61,609 nt of DNA. Source: Caulobacter sp. (GTDB taxonomy: Bacteria > Pseudomonadota > Alphaproteobacteria > Caulobacterales > Caulobacteraceae). The number at the start of each line of letters is the position of its first letter. The stretch's first letter is position 1. The stretch is taken from assembly GCA_030678995.1 (NCBI GenBank), contig JAUXTQ010000012.1, positions 1 through 61,609 of the forward strand, read 5' to 3'. A model generated the notes under the pieces. The model saw only the letters and a list, made by a program, of their open reading frames with translations. It was not told the origin of the DNA and searched no databases. Of the stretch, positions 17,115 to 25,802 are shown one piece after another. Made by a program: the position numbers and the translations under genes.

Positions 17115-17614
17115 TACGCCGGGTGACGCCCAAACCGCTGACAGCGGAGGCCTTCGCCCCCTACGGCGAGGTAATCTCGGCCCGCGACGGCGTCGAGCGG
17201 TATCCGATCAACTACGGCGCCACGACGCGGTTCAACGCCCTGGCTCGCGTCGATGCGGCGACCGACGGCGGTGCGCCGATCATCAGCATATTCCGCTCGA
17301 CGCCCCTGCCCACGCTGGTGCTGAAGATCATGGAGCGCCATCCGGTGGGGAGCCAGGCCTTCATGCCGTTGAATGGGCGGCCGTACCTGGTGGCGGTGGC
17401 GCCGGCCGGCGCGCTGGACCCGGCGAAGATCGAGCTGTTCCTGGCGTCTGGCGACCAGGGCGTGAACTTCGCCGCTGGAACCTGGCACCACTATTCGCTG
17501 GCCCTCGGCGAGGTCAGCGACTTCCTGGTGGTGGATCGTCAGGGGCCCGGCGCCAACCTGGACGAGGTGGAACTGGCCGAGGCGGACTGGGTGGAGGTGG
17601 TGCTCGTCAAATAG
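17111..17614 (+). CDS. allA: Ureidoglycolate lyase
   Basis: Splits ureidoglycolate into glyoxylate and urea, completing purine ring degradation. The 167-residue cupin-type protein has FAPYGEVIS, the metal/substrate region MERHPVGSQAFMPLNGRPYLV and FAAGTWHHYSLAL. The GTG at 17111 overlaps the puuD stop (GTGA). The last two codons, AAA TAG, lie in the left arm of the inverted repeat 17608-17685, so the repeat defines the gene end. The convergent neighbour is malate synthase, which uses the glyoxylate formed here. Confidence 0.94.
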   Translation: MIRRVTPKPLTAEAFAPYGEVISARDGVERYPINYGATTRFNALARVDAATDGGAPIISIFRSTPLPTLVLKIMERHPVGSQAFMPLNGRPYLVAVAPAGALDPAKIELFLASGDQGVNFAAGTWHHYSLALGEVSDFLVVDRQGPGANLDEVELAEADWVEVVLVK

Positions 17615-17685
17615 GGGACAGCTTACCTATTTCGCTCGGATGTCCGCCTCGACATGACGAAATAGGTAAGCTGTCCCCCTATTTG
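17608..17685. repeat. Inverted repeat, GGGGACAGCTTAC family, between convergent allA and aceB
   Basis: Left arm 17608-17634 and right arm 17658-17685 are reverse complements, differing only in four versus five Gs. The core reads GGGGACAGCTTACCTATTTC. The outer CAAATAG, which includes the last codon and stop of allA, is mirrored on the aceB side. The loop is 23 bases. It can form a strong stem-loop able to terminate transcription from both sides. Confidence 0.9.
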
Positions 17686-17686
17686 C

Positions 17687-19273
17687 CTACAGCCGCTCGT
17701 AGGCGCTCAGCGTCAGGAACTCGGCGAACTCCTCCTGCAGGCAGAGGTCGCGCATCAGCTCCGCCGCCTCTGCCCACCGCCCTGACGCCCATCTCTCCTC
17801 GCCGACCTCGCCGCGGACCACGGCCAGCTCTTCCTCGAACGCCCGGTCGAACAGAGCGACAGTCATCGGCGCGCCGCCGTCCAGCGTCACGCCGTTCTTC
17901 AGCCACTGCCAGATCGACGCCCGCGAGATCTCCGCCGTCGCCGCATCCTCCATCAGGCCGTAGATGGCCACCGCCCCTGAACCGCCCAGCCAGGCTTCGA
18001 TGTACTGCACCGCGACCCGCAGGTTGTGGCGCAGGCCGGCCTCGGTGATCGGGCCCGGCGGCGGGGCCAGCAGGTCGGCCTCGGTCACCGGGGCGTCGCC
18101 CTCGCGGGAGACTTCAAGCTGGTTGGTCCGGCCCGGGGCGAAGGCGGCGCCATAGACGTCGTTGACCACATCGGAGAGCCCCGGATGGGCGATCCAGCTG
18201 CCGTCGTGGCCGTTGGCCGCCTCGCGCGCCTTGTCGGCCCGCACGCGCTCCAGCACCTGGGCGTTCTCCTCGGGGTCCTTGCGCGGAATGAAGGCGCTCA
18301 TGCCGCCCATGGCCAGGGCGCCCCGGCGATGGCAGGTGCGGATCAGCAGGCGCGAGTAGGCGTCGAGGAACGGCTTGTCCATGCTGACCGAGGTGCGGTC
18401 CGGCAGCAGCCGGTCGCCGTGCCGGCGCAGGGTCTTGATGTAACTGAAGATGTAGTCCCAGCGGCCGCAGTTGAGCGCCGCGGCATGGTCCTTCAGCTCG
18501 AACAGGATCTCGTCCATCTCGAACACCGCCGGCAGCGTCTCGATCAGCATGGTCGCCTTGATCGTGCCGACCGGAACCCCGTGCCGCTCCTGGGCGAAGA
18601 CGAAGACGTCGTTCCACCAGCGCGCCTCCTCGAAATGCTCCAGCTTGGGCACATAGAGGTAGGGACCGCTGCCGATGGCCTTCAGGGCCGCGTGGTTGTG
18701 ATGGAAATAGAGGCCGAAATCGACCAGGCCGCCGGGGACCTTCACGCCGTTCCGCAGGATGTGTTTCTCGTCCAGATGCAGGCCGCGCACCCGGGCGACC
18801 AGGGTCGCCGGGGTCGGGCCGAGGCCGTAGTGTTTGCCCAAAGCGGGGTCGTCGAAGGTCAGGGTCCGGGCGATCGCGTCGCGCAAGGCCCGCTGGCCGC
18901 CGATGACGTTGGCCCAGGTCGGCGAGAGGGCGTCCTCGAAGTCGGCCATGAACAGCTTCACGTCGCTGTTCAGCGCGTTGATGACCATCTTGGCCTCGGC
19001 CGGTCCGGTGATCTCCACCCGCCGGTCGAGCAGGTCGGCCGGCAGCGCCCCGACCGTCCAGGCGCCGTCGCGCACCGAGGCGGTCTCGGGCCGAAAGCCC
19101 GGCAGGCCGCCGGCGTCGATGCGCGCCTGCCAGATCTTGCGGGCGGCCAGCAGCTCGGCGCGCCGGCCGGCGAAGCGGTCAACCAGCTCAGCCAGGAAGG
19201 CCAGCGCGTCGTCGGTGAGGATCTCGCGGTCCGCCCCGGTCAGCGGTTCGGTGAAGGTGAAGCCCGCGGCCAT
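17687..19273 (-). CDS. aceB: Malate synthase A
   Basis: Condenses glyoxylate with acetyl-CoA to malate. At 528 residues it is the plant/E. coli AceB type rather than the ~720-residue GlcB type. Signature segments are DFEDALSPTW, the active-site RVRGLHLDEKHI, IETLPAVFEMDEILFEL, LNCGRWDYIFSYIKT, GGMSAFIPRKD and the C-terminal catalytic region GLMEDAATAEISRASIWQWL. It converges on allA and ends just outside the intervening hairpin. Its position beside the ureidoglycolate lyase suggests a role in assimilating purine carbon, besides any glyoxylate-cycle function. No isocitrate lyase gene is in the window. Confidence 0.95.
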   Translation of the reverse strand: MAAGFTFTEPLTGADREILTDDALAFLAELVDRFAGRRAELLAARKIWQARIDAGGLPGFRPETASVRDGAWTVGALPADLLDRRVEITGPAEAKMVINALNSDVKLFMADFEDALSPTWANVIGGQRALRDAIARTLTFDDPALGKHYGLGPTPATLVARVRGLHLDEKHILRNGVKVPGGLVDFGLYFHHNHAALKAIGSGPYLYVPKLEHFEEARWWNDVFVFAQERHGVPVGTIKATMLIETLPAVFEMDEILFELKDHAAALNCGRWDYIFSYIKTLRRHGDRLLPDRTSVSMDKPFLDAYSRLLIRTCHRRGALAMGGMSAFIPRKDPEENAQVLERVRADKAREAANGHDGSWIAHPGLSDVVNDVYGAAFAPGRTNQLEVSREGDAPVTEADLLAPPPGPITEAGLRHNLRVAVQYIEAWLGGSGAVAIYGLMEDAATAEISRASIWQWLKNGVTLDGGAPMTVALFDRAFEEELAVVRGEVGEERWASGRWAEAAELMRDLCLQEEFAEFLTLSAYERL

Positions 19274-19341
19274 GTCTCGCTCCCTGGTGGGCCGTGGTGA
19301 TAGACCCGCAGGGACACGACCGACAAGCCGGGGGCCTTCCG

Positions 19342-20193
19342 ATGCCGTTCAACGCCGACCTAGCCGGGACATGCTGGGGTCCGATCCCTTGGGAGGCGAC
19401 GCCGCGCCGGGTGCTGGCCTACCGCGCCGCCCTGGCGCCGCAGGACGCCGCCGGCCTCGACGACGCGGCGGCGGACGGGCTCTTCGCCCTGCCCATGCAT
19501 GTGGTGACGCCCGAATGGGTGCTGGTGCTGATGGCGCGGGACCATGCGGGCCAGACCCTGTCGCTCGATGAAGGCCGCCGGGCGGTGCATGCCGGGCAAG
19601 ACAGCCGCTTCCACCGTCCGATCCGCGCCGGGGACGCGCTGGAGGTCACCGCCACGCTGCTGGGCGCCCGGGCCAGCCGGGCGGGCGTGGTGACGGCCAT
19701 CCGTTTCGACACCCGGGACGCCCGGACGGGCGAACTGATGGTCGAGACCCTGTCGACCAGCGTCTATCGCGACGTTGCCCTGACCGGGACGGAGTCGCCG
19801 GACCTGCCGTCACCGGCCTACGCCGCACCCGCCGACGATGCGCCGACTGTGACCATCCCGACCAGCCCGGCCCTGCCGCACGTCTATTCGGAATGCGCCG
19901 AGATATGGAACCCGATCCACACCGAGCGGCAGGTGGCGCTGGCCGCGGGCCTGCCGGACATCATCGTCCACGGTACGGCGCTGTGGGCCTTGGCCGGACT
20001 GGAGGCGGCGCGGCTCTACGCCGGCGGCGACACGCGGCGGCTGACCCGGCTGGCGGCGCGATTCACCGGCCAGGCGTTCCCGGGACGGCCGATGACGCTG
20101 GCCCATGAGCGGGCGGACGAGGGCGTCCGGCTGGCGCTGCGGTCGGATGACGGGCGGATGCTGCTGACGGGGTTGGCGGGGTTCAGGGACTGA
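19342..20193 (+). CDS. Double hot-dog MaoC-like hydratase/dehydratase
   Basis: A 283-residue protein with two hot-dog repeats: an N-terminal FAS1-like half (RRVLAYRAAL, RFHRPIRAGDALEVTATL) and a C-terminal MaoC half whose motif NPIHTERQVALAAGLPDIIVHG contains the hydratase Asn/His pair and a conserved HG. It probably hydrates an enoyl-CoA or mesaconyl-type thioester. The ATG at 19342 is preferred over the upstream ATG at 19294 because the protein then starts as the family does. It converges on the acyl-CoA synthetase; its TGA (20191-20193) lies inside the left arm of the repeat 20185-20279. Confidence 0.82.
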   Translation: MPFNADLAGTCWGPIPWEATPRRVLAYRAALAPQDAAGLDDAAADGLFALPMHVVTPEWVLVLMARDHAGQTLSLDEGRRAVHAGQDSRFHRPIRAGDALEVTATLLGARASRAGVVTAIRFDTRDARTGELMVETLSTSVYRDVALTGTESPDLPSPAYAAPADDAPTVTIPTSPALPHVYSECAEIWNPIHTERQVALAAGLPDIIVHGTALWALAGLEAARLYAGGDTRRLTRLAARFTGQAFPGRPMTLAHERADEGVRLALRSDDGRMLLTGLAGFRD

Positions 20194-20279
20194 CACCGCA
20201 GGTGTCTGTCCCAAGGCGGCCTTTCCGATCTGGTGCTCAAGACGCCCCTCAGGGACAGACACCTGCGGTGTCAGTCCCT
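20185..20279. repeat. Inverted repeat, GGGACAGACACC family, supplying both flanking stop codons
   Basis: Arms 20185-20212 and 20252-20279 are perfect 28-base reverse complements (core AGGGACTGACACCGCAGGTG), and each arm can form its own hairpin. The TGA of the hydratase gene lies in the left arm and the TGA of the convergent acyl-CoA synthetase in the right arm, at symmetric positions. It probably acts as a bidirectional terminator. Confidence 0.9.
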
Positions 20280-21842
20280 CTCTCGGGCCAGCACGGCCCG
20301 CAATTCCGCCTTGGCGATCTTTTCGAGGGTGGAGCGCGGCAGGCTGTCCACCAGCCGCACCTCATGCGGTCGCTTGAAGCTGGCCAGAGTGGCGGCGCAG
20401 GCTTCCAGCACCCGGTCCGGCAAACCCAGGTCCGCCGCGTCCGCCGGGATCACGAACGCCACCGGGACTTCGTCCAGCATCGGATGGCGGCGGCCGACGA
20501 CGGCGCATTCGCGGACTCCGGCCACACCCGCCACCACCCGCTCGATCTCGGACGCCGCGACGTTCTCGCCGCCGACCTTGAGCATGTCCTTGCTGCGGTC
20601 GGCGAAATACAGGAACCCGTCCTCGCCCAGCCGCACGCGGTCGCCGGTGATGAACAGGCCGTCGACGGTGTAGGCGTTGGCGGTCGCCTCTGGGTCACCG
20701 GCATATTCCAGGAACAGCGACAGGCCGGGCTGGCCCTCTACAAACAGGTCGCCGGTCTCTCCGGGCTTCACCGGTGCGCCGGCCTCGTCGAGCACATGGA
20801 TGCGGTAGCCCGGCGAAGGTCGGCCCATCGACATGGGCGCGTCCGGCAGGTGCGGATTGCCGACCGTGCCCTGGGTCATAGTCTCGGTCATGCCCCACCA
20901 GCCGATGGTCTTGACGCCGAACAGCTTGTCGGTGGGCGGCTCGCACACGCCGTTGCCCCAGAAGCGGTAGCTGTGCCGCTCGGGCCGGGGCTGCTCGGCG
21001 ATGGCCTTGAGGCAGAAGGGCACCATCGAGGCCCAGGTGCAGCCATGCTTCAGCGACACCGGCCAGAACCGCGAGGCGGAGAACTTCGGCTGCAACACGA
21101 TGGTCGCCCCGGCCCACAGGGCGGCGGCCACGGAATAGACCTGGGCGTTGGTGTGGAACATCGGCAGGAAGACCAGATGCACGTCCGTCGGCCGCAGGTC
21201 CTCGTGCAGGGCGCACATCCTGGCCCCCCAGAGGAAGTTGGCGTGGGTCCACAGCACCGCCTTGGGCCGGGCCGTGGTGCCGGAGGTGTACTGGATGCCG
21301 AAGGGGGCCATCGGATCAAACGGTCGCGCGGCCAGGGTCGCCGGATCGCCGGACAGGGCCGCGAACGGTTCGAAACCGGCCATGTCGAGGGTCGCCGGCG
21401 CGCCGTTGTCTGTCTCGGTCACCACCAGCCAGCCGAGGCCCGGCGCGGCGTCGCGCACGAGGTGGGCGAAATAGGGCTGGGTGACCCCGCCGACCGCGCC
21501 GCTGTGGCTGGCGAAATAGCCGATCTCGTCGGCGCTGGACTTGGCGTTGGTGGTCACGGCCACCGCGCCGGCATAGGCACAGCCGAGCCAGGCGATGACC
21601 GACTCCGGACAGTTGTCGAGATGGACCAGCACCCGGTCGCCCGGCTTGACGCCCCGCACCTGCAGCCCGGCGGCGAATCGGCGGACGGCGTCGGCCAGTT
21701 CAGCGTAGCTCCAGGTGCGACCCTCGCCCTCGAACGGCTCCCAGATCAGCGCCGGATGATCGGCCCGCCGCGCGGCCTGGGCGTCGATCAGCGTGCGGGC
21801 GTCCATGCCGGCAAAGGGATTGATCGGCGTCGGCATGGTCAT
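20271..21842 (-). CDS. AMP-dependent acyl-CoA synthetase
   Basis: Activates a carboxylic acid to its CoA thioester through an acyl-adenylate. All ANL-family motifs are present in 523 residues: the P-loop YTSGTTARPKAVLWTH, GWWGMTETMT (A5), TGDRVRLGEDGFLYFADR with the adenylate-binding Asp (A7-A8), LKVGGENVAASEIE, and the C-terminal catalytic lysine in RSTLEKIAKAEL. Substrate specificity is not readable. It is divergent from the TetR gene at 21948, with two palindromes in the gap, so it is probably controlled by that regulator along with the rightward operon. Confidence 0.92.
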   Translation of the reverse strand: MTMPTPINPFAGMDARTLIDAQAARRADHPALIWEPFEGEGRTWSYAELADAVRRFAAGLQVRGVKPGDRVLVHLDNCPESVIAWLGCAYAGAVAVTTNAKSSADEIGYFASHSGAVGGVTQPYFAHLVRDAAPGLGWLVVTETDNGAPATLDMAGFEPFAALSGDPATLAARPFDPMAPFGIQYTSGTTARPKAVLWTHANFLWGARMCALHEDLRPTDVHLVFLPMFHTNAQVYSVAAALWAGATIVLQPKFSASRFWPVSLKHGCTWASMVPFCLKAIAEQPRPERHSYRFWGNGVCEPPTDKLFGVKTIGWWGMTETMTQGTVGNPHLPDAPMSMGRPSPGYRIHVLDEAGAPVKPGETGDLFVEGQPGLSLFLEYAGDPEATANAYTVDGLFITGDRVRLGEDGFLYFADRSKDMLKVGGENVAASEIERVVAGVAGVRECAVVGRRHPMLDEVPVAFVIPADAADLGLPDRVLEACAATLASFKRPHEVRLVDSLPRSTLEKIAKAELRAVLARERD

Positions 21843-21898
21843 CTGGCGCTCCCCCGCAAGCCCTCGCGAATGCCCTATCGGCGGCCCGCTTGCAATTC

Positions 21899-21931
21899 TG
21901 ACTGATTAGTCCAATAATGACTGAACAGTCA
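21899..21931. promoter_or_regulatory. Tandem operator-like palindromes between acyl-CoA synthetase and tetR
   Basis: TGACTGAACAGTCA (21918-21931) is a perfect 14-bp palindrome. TGACTGATTAGTCC (21899-21912) is the same motif with mismatches, 19 bases away centre to centre. Both lie in the divergent promoter region, 17 bases or more before the tetR ATG. Spacing and symmetry fit two TetR dimers on the same or adjacent DNA faces. The AT-rich context stands out from the surrounding GC-rich DNA. Confidence 0.75.
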
Positions 21932-21947
21932 AATTTGGTCTCCGACG

Positions 21948-22595
21948 ATGACCCCTGACACAACAGACGTGAAAACCGACCGGCGACGGGCCCGGACCCG
22001 GGCGGCGCTGCTGCAGGCAGGCGAGGCCCTGTTCTCGGCTCAGTCGGTCGATGCGGTCAGCATCGACGACATCGTCCTGGCCGCCGATGTGGCCAAGGGC
22101 AGCTTCTACAATCACTTCGCCGACAAGGAGGCGCTGGCCTGCGCGATCGCCGGGGCCGTGCGGGCCGAGGCGGAGGCCGAGATCGACGCGGCGAACGCCG
22201 GCGTCATCGATCCCGCCCGCCGCATGGCGCGGGCCCAGGCCGTGTTCATCCGCTTCGCTGTCCGCAACCCCGAGCGGGCCCGGGCGATGGTGCGACTGTT
22301 CGCCAGCGCGCCGCTGCCGAACGCGCCGATGAATCGTGGCGTGAGGGCCGATGTGGCGGCCGGACTGGCCAGCGGCGATTTCCGCGGCCTGACCGTCGAA
22401 AGCGGCGTGCTGATGGCCATGGGCGTGGCCACGGTCGCCGTCTCCCGTCTGCTCGACGAGGTCGAGGCGGCGCCGGCCACCGCCCTCTGCCGCGACCTGA
22501 TCTTCGGCCTGCTGCGCGGGCTCGGGCTGCCCGAACCGGCCGCCCGCGTCCTGGGCGACGAGGCCGTCGATGACATCTTCAGGGAGACCCATTGA
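21948..22595 (+). CDS. TetR/AcrR-family transcriptional regulator
   Basis: A 215-residue repressor with an N-terminal helix-turn-helix (about residues 25-60: GEALFSAQSVDAVSIDDIVL, AADVAKGSFYNHFADKE) and a helical ligand-binding domain. It is divergent from the acyl-CoA synthetase and first of a rightward operon; its TGA overlaps the next ATG (TGATG). The palindromes at 21899-21931 are its probable operators. By context the ligand could be an aromatic acid or its CoA ester. Confidence 0.92.
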   Translation: MTPDTTDVKTDRRRARTRAALLQAGEALFSAQSVDAVSIDDIVLAADVAKGSFYNHFADKEALACAIAGAVRAEAEAEIDAANAGVIDPARRMARAQAVFIRFAVRNPERARAMVRLFASAPLPNAPMNRGVRADVAAGLASGDFRGLTVESGVLMAMGVATVAVSRLLDEVEAAPATALCRDLIFGLLRGLGLPEPAARVLGDEAVDDIFRETH

Positions 22596-23521
22596 TGAGT
22601 GTGATCCGCATTGAGGACATTGCCTACGTCCGTTTCCGCGCGCCCAACCTGCGCGAGATGCAGGCCTTTCTCGAACAGTTCGGCCTGGAGGCCGCGCAGG
22701 TCGACGACGCGCGACTGTTCATGCGCGGCCATGGCGGCGCGCCGTTCCTGCACGCCACCGACCACGGCGAGGCCGGCTTCGCGGCCATCGGGTTCCGCGC
22801 CGAGAGCCTCGCCGACCTCCACGCGCTGGCGGCGGCCGAAGGCCTGGCGGTCGAACCCTTCGACGCCCCGGGCGGCGGATCGGTGGTCCGGCTGACCGAT
22901 CCCGACGGCCACCAGGTCGAGGTTGTCGCCGGCCAGACCTTGACCGAACCCACGATCTTCGACGCCCGCCAACCGTGGAACAGTGTCGAATCCCGCGCCC
23001 GCCTGCGCGCGGTGAAGCGCACCGGCCAGGGGCCCGCCCACGTCGCCCGGCTGGGCCACGCGGTGCTCGGCGTGTCCGATTTCCGGGCCTCCGAGGCCTG
23101 GTACAAGGCCCGCTTCGGCTTCATCACCTCCGACGAGATCGCCGCCGCGCCGCAATTTTCCATTGGCGCCTTCCTGCGCTGCGACCGGGGCGAGACGCCG
23201 ACCGACCACCACACCCTGTTCCTGCTGCAGGCGCCGACCGGCCCGGGCTTCAACCACGCCGCTTTTGAGGTGCGTGACCTGGACGACCTGATGGCCGGCC
23301 ACGACCATCTCAAGGCCGGCGTCCGCACCCCCGCCTGGGGCGTGGGCCGGCACATCCTCGGCAGCCAGGTGTTCGACTACTGGCGCGACCCCTGGGGGCA
23401 TATCCTCGAACACTGGACCGATGGCGACCTGCTGACCGCCGCCGAAGGTTCCAATACCGCCACCCTTCAGGACCTTCTCGGCGTGCAGTGGGGTCCGCCC
23501 TCGCCGCCGGACTTCGGCTAG
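22595..23521 (+). CDS. VOC-family extradiol dioxygenase-like protein
   Basis: About 308 residues with two vicinal-oxygen-chelate domains. The C-terminal domain has the 2-His-1-carboxylate ligand pattern of type I extradiol dioxygenases: His in RLGHAVLGVSDF, His in GFNHAAFEVRD and Glu in ILEHWTDGD. It would cleave a catechol next to a hydroxyl group; a glyoxalase-like role is the alternative. The ATG at 22595 overlaps the tetR stop; a TTG one codon earlier is less likely. It sits with an FAD hydroxylase and an FAH hydrolase, as in meta-cleavage pathways. Confidence 0.8.
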   Translation: MSVIRIEDIAYVRFRAPNLREMQAFLEQFGLEAAQVDDARLFMRGHGGAPFLHATDHGEAGFAAIGFRAESLADLHALAAAEGLAVEPFDAPGGGSVVRLTDPDGHQVEVVAGQTLTEPTIFDARQPWNSVESRARLRAVKRTGQGPAHVARLGHAVLGVSDFRASEAWYKARFGFITSDEIAAAPQFSIGAFLRCDRGETPTDHHTLFLLQAPTGPGFNHAAFEVRDLDDLMAGHDHLKAGVRTPAWGVGRHILGSQVFDYWRDPWGHILEHWTDGDLLTAAEGSNTATLQDLLGVQWGPPSPPDFG

Positions 23522-23532
23522 GAGCCAGAGCC

Positions 23533-24381
23533 ATGAAACTCGCCACCTTCACCGCCAGCGGCGCGCCGGAACTGGGCGCCGTCGCGGGCGCCCGCATCGT
23601 CCCCCTGAACCGCGCGGCCCCCGGCCTGCCCGCCGACATGATCGGCCTGATCGCGGTCTGGCCGACCATCGAGGCCGAGGTCCGCCGCATCGCCAGCGCC
23701 GGCGCCGGCGCCCTGCCTCTCGACAGCGTCCATCTGCTGGCCCCCGTCCCACGGCCCGGGAAGATCTGGGCGATCGGGCTCAACTACGCAGACCACATCG
23801 CCGAGAGCGGCGTGGAGACCCCGCCCAACCAGATCTGGTTCACCAAGGCCGGCACGGCGGTGACCGGTCCGTTCGACCCGGTTCAGGTCCCGACCGCCTT
23901 CTGCGACTACGAGGTCGAGATGGTCGCTGTGATCGGCGCCGGGGGCCGCAACATCAGCAGGGCTGACGCCCCCGGCGCCGTGTTCGGCTGGTGCGTCGGC
24001 AACGACGTCACCGAGCGGATGTGGCAGCACCGCACGCCGCAATGGTCGCTGGGCAAGTCGTTCGACACCCACGCCCCGTTCGGCCCCTGGATCACCACCG
24101 CCGACGAGATCGCCGACCCGCATGCGCTGGACCTGCGCTGCCTGATCAACGGCGAGACGCGGCAGAACTCGAACACGAAGAACCTGGTGTTCGACGTCTG
24201 GGCGCAGATCGAGCACCTCTCCACGGCCATGACCCTGGAGCCCGGCGACTTGATCTTCACCGGCACCCCCGGCGGCGTCGGCGCGGCCATGGATCCGCGC
24301 CAGTTCCTCAAGGCCGGCGATGTCATGCGCTGCGAGGTGGATGGCCTGGGCGCCATCGAAGCGGTTTGCGAGGGGGTCTGA
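23533..24381 (+). CDS. Fumarylacetoacetate hydrolase (FAH) family protein
   Basis: A 282-residue FAH-fold enzyme acting on a 1,3-dicarbonyl or dienoate intermediate. Visible motifs are KIWAIGLNYADHIAE, the acidic metal ligands in DYEVEMVAVIGAGG, GWCVGNDVTER, and the C-terminal LEPGDLIFTGTPGGVGA. Members are hydrolases, hydratases or decarboxylases of catechol meta-cleavage products. It starts 11 bases after the dioxygenase-like gene and overlaps the monooxygenase ATG by one base (TGATG). Confidence 0.87.
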   Translation: MKLATFTASGAPELGAVAGARIVPLNRAAPGLPADMIGLIAVWPTIEAEVRRIASAGAGALPLDSVHLLAPVPRPGKIWAIGLNYADHIAESGVETPPNQIWFTKAGTAVTGPFDPVQVPTAFCDYEVEMVAVIGAGGRNISRADAPGAVFGWCVGNDVTERMWQHRTPQWSLGKSFDTHAPFGPWITTADEIADPHALDLRCLINGETRQNSNTKNLVFDVWAQIEHLSTAMTLEPGDLIFTGTPGGVGAAMDPRQFLKAGDVMRCEVDGLGAIEAVCEGV

Positions 24382-25802
24382 TGTCCTACGATTGCGACGT
24401 GCTGGTCGTCGGACTCGGGCCCGTCGGCGCGACCCTCTGCGCCCTGTTGGCGCGCGAGGGCGTCAGCGCCATCGCCGTGGAGAAGGACGGCGAGGTCTAT
24501 CCCCTGCCCCGCGCCGCCCATTTCGATCACGAGATCATGCGACTGTTCCAGAAGCTGGGCATCGCCGAGGAGATGCAGGCCGCCTCGCAAGTCGCGCCGA
24601 CCTATGAATTCCGCAACGCCGCCGGCCAGATCCTGATGAGCTACGACCTGATCGCCCAGGGCAGTCCATCGGGCTGGTCGCCCAGCTACATGTTCCACCA
24701 GCCGAGCCTCGAGATCGCCCTGCGGCGGCTGGCGGCGGAGTCGCCGCTCATCGACCAGCGCCTGCGCCGGACCCTGCGGTCGTTCGAGCAGGACGAAGAC
24801 GGCGTCACCGCGACCATCGACGGGCCCGACGGCGCCGAGACGGTCCGCGCCCGCTGGCTGGTTGGCTGCGACGGCGCCAAGAGCCCGGTCCGCGAGGCTC
24901 TCGGCATCGGCATGAGCGACTACGGCTTCGACGAGCCGTGGCTGGTCATCGACGCCCTGGTCAGCGATCCCTCGCGCCTGCCCACGGCCAATCTGCAGAT
25001 CTGCGACCCGGCGCGGCCGACCACCTGCCTGGTCATGAGCCAGGGACGCCATCGCTGGGAGTTCATGCTTTTGCCGGGCGAAACCCCGGAGGACGTGCTG
25101 GACGACGCGGTCATCCGCAACCTGCTCAAGCCGTGGAACTGCGAGGACTGCGTCGAGATCGAGCGCAAGGCGGTCTATCGCTTCCACGGCCGGGTCGCCG
25201 AATGCTGGCGTGAGCGCCGCGTGCTGCTGGCCGGTGACGCCGCCCACCAGACCCCGCCCTTCGCCGGCCAGGGCATGTGCTCGGGCCTGCGCGATGCCGA
25301 CAACCTGGCCTGGAAGCTGGCGGCGGTGCTCAAGCGCGGCGCCGACCCGGCCCTGCTCGACAGTTACCAGACCGAGCGCGAGCCGCATGTGCGGGACCTG
25401 ATCCAGGTGGCCATCGCCATGGGACGGGTGGTCTGCATCGCCGACCCGCAGGCCGCCGCCCAGCGCGACTCCGGCATGCTGGCCCTGCGGGCGGCGGGCG
25501 CCGGGCCGCCCTCGCCGGCGCCGTCGAGGCTGGGTCCGGGGATGTCGCTTGAGGGTGGTGGGGAGTATTTCCCGCAGCCGTGGTCGGGCGAGCTGCGGAT
25601 GGACGATGTGCTGGGCGAAGGCCCCTGGCTGATCACGCGGGATGGGCTGAGCAACGAGATGCTCGCTCCCTTCGCCGCCGATTTGAATCGATGGCTCGAC
25701 AGTCGGCAGGCCGATGCGGTCCTCATCAGACCCGACCGTTACGTCTTTGGCATCGGCGCTCCGGAGGCTCTCGAGGAAGCCTGGGCTCAACACATTTCCT
25801 GA
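24381..25802 (+). CDS. FAD-dependent aromatic monooxygenase (MhpA-like)
   Basis: A 473-residue class A flavoprotein hydroxylase that inserts oxygen into an aromatic ring using NAD(P)H. It has the N-terminal dinucleotide motif VVGLGPVGATLCALL, the DG motif WLVGCDGAKSPVREALG near residue 160 and the GD motif LLAGDAAHQTPPFAGQGMCSG near residue 285. It resembles MhpA of 3-(3-hydroxyphenyl)propionate breakdown, but the substrate is unknown. It is the last gene of the tetR operon. A strong hairpin follows immediately at 25803. Confidence 0.9.
   Translation: MSYDCDVLVVGLGPVGATLCALLAREGVSAIAVEKDGEVYPLPRAAHFDHEIMRLFQKLGIAEEMQAASQVAPTYEFRNAAGQILMSYDLIAQGSPSGWSPSYMFHQPSLEIALRRLAAESPLIDQRLRRTLRSFEQDEDGVTATIDGPDGAETVRARWLVGCDGAKSPVREALGIGMSDYGFDEPWLVIDALVSDPSRLPTANLQICDPARPTTCLVMSQGRHRWEFMLLPGETPEDVLDDAVIRNLLKPWNCEDCVEIERKAVYRFHGRVAECWRERRVLLAGDAAHQTPPFAGQGMCSGLRDADNLAWKLAAVLKRGADPALLDSYQTEREPHVRDLIQVAIAMGRVVCIADPQAAAQRDSGMLALRAAGAGPPSPAPSRLGPGMSLEGGGEYFPQPWSGELRMDDVLGEGPWLITRDGLSNEMLAPFAADLNRWLDSRQADAVLIRPDRYVFGIGAPEALEEAWAQHIS

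Noticed and set aside
17687..19273. Malate synthase G (GlcB)
   Set aside because: Length of 528 residues and the LDEKHI/GLMEDAATAEISR motifs are those of the A type.
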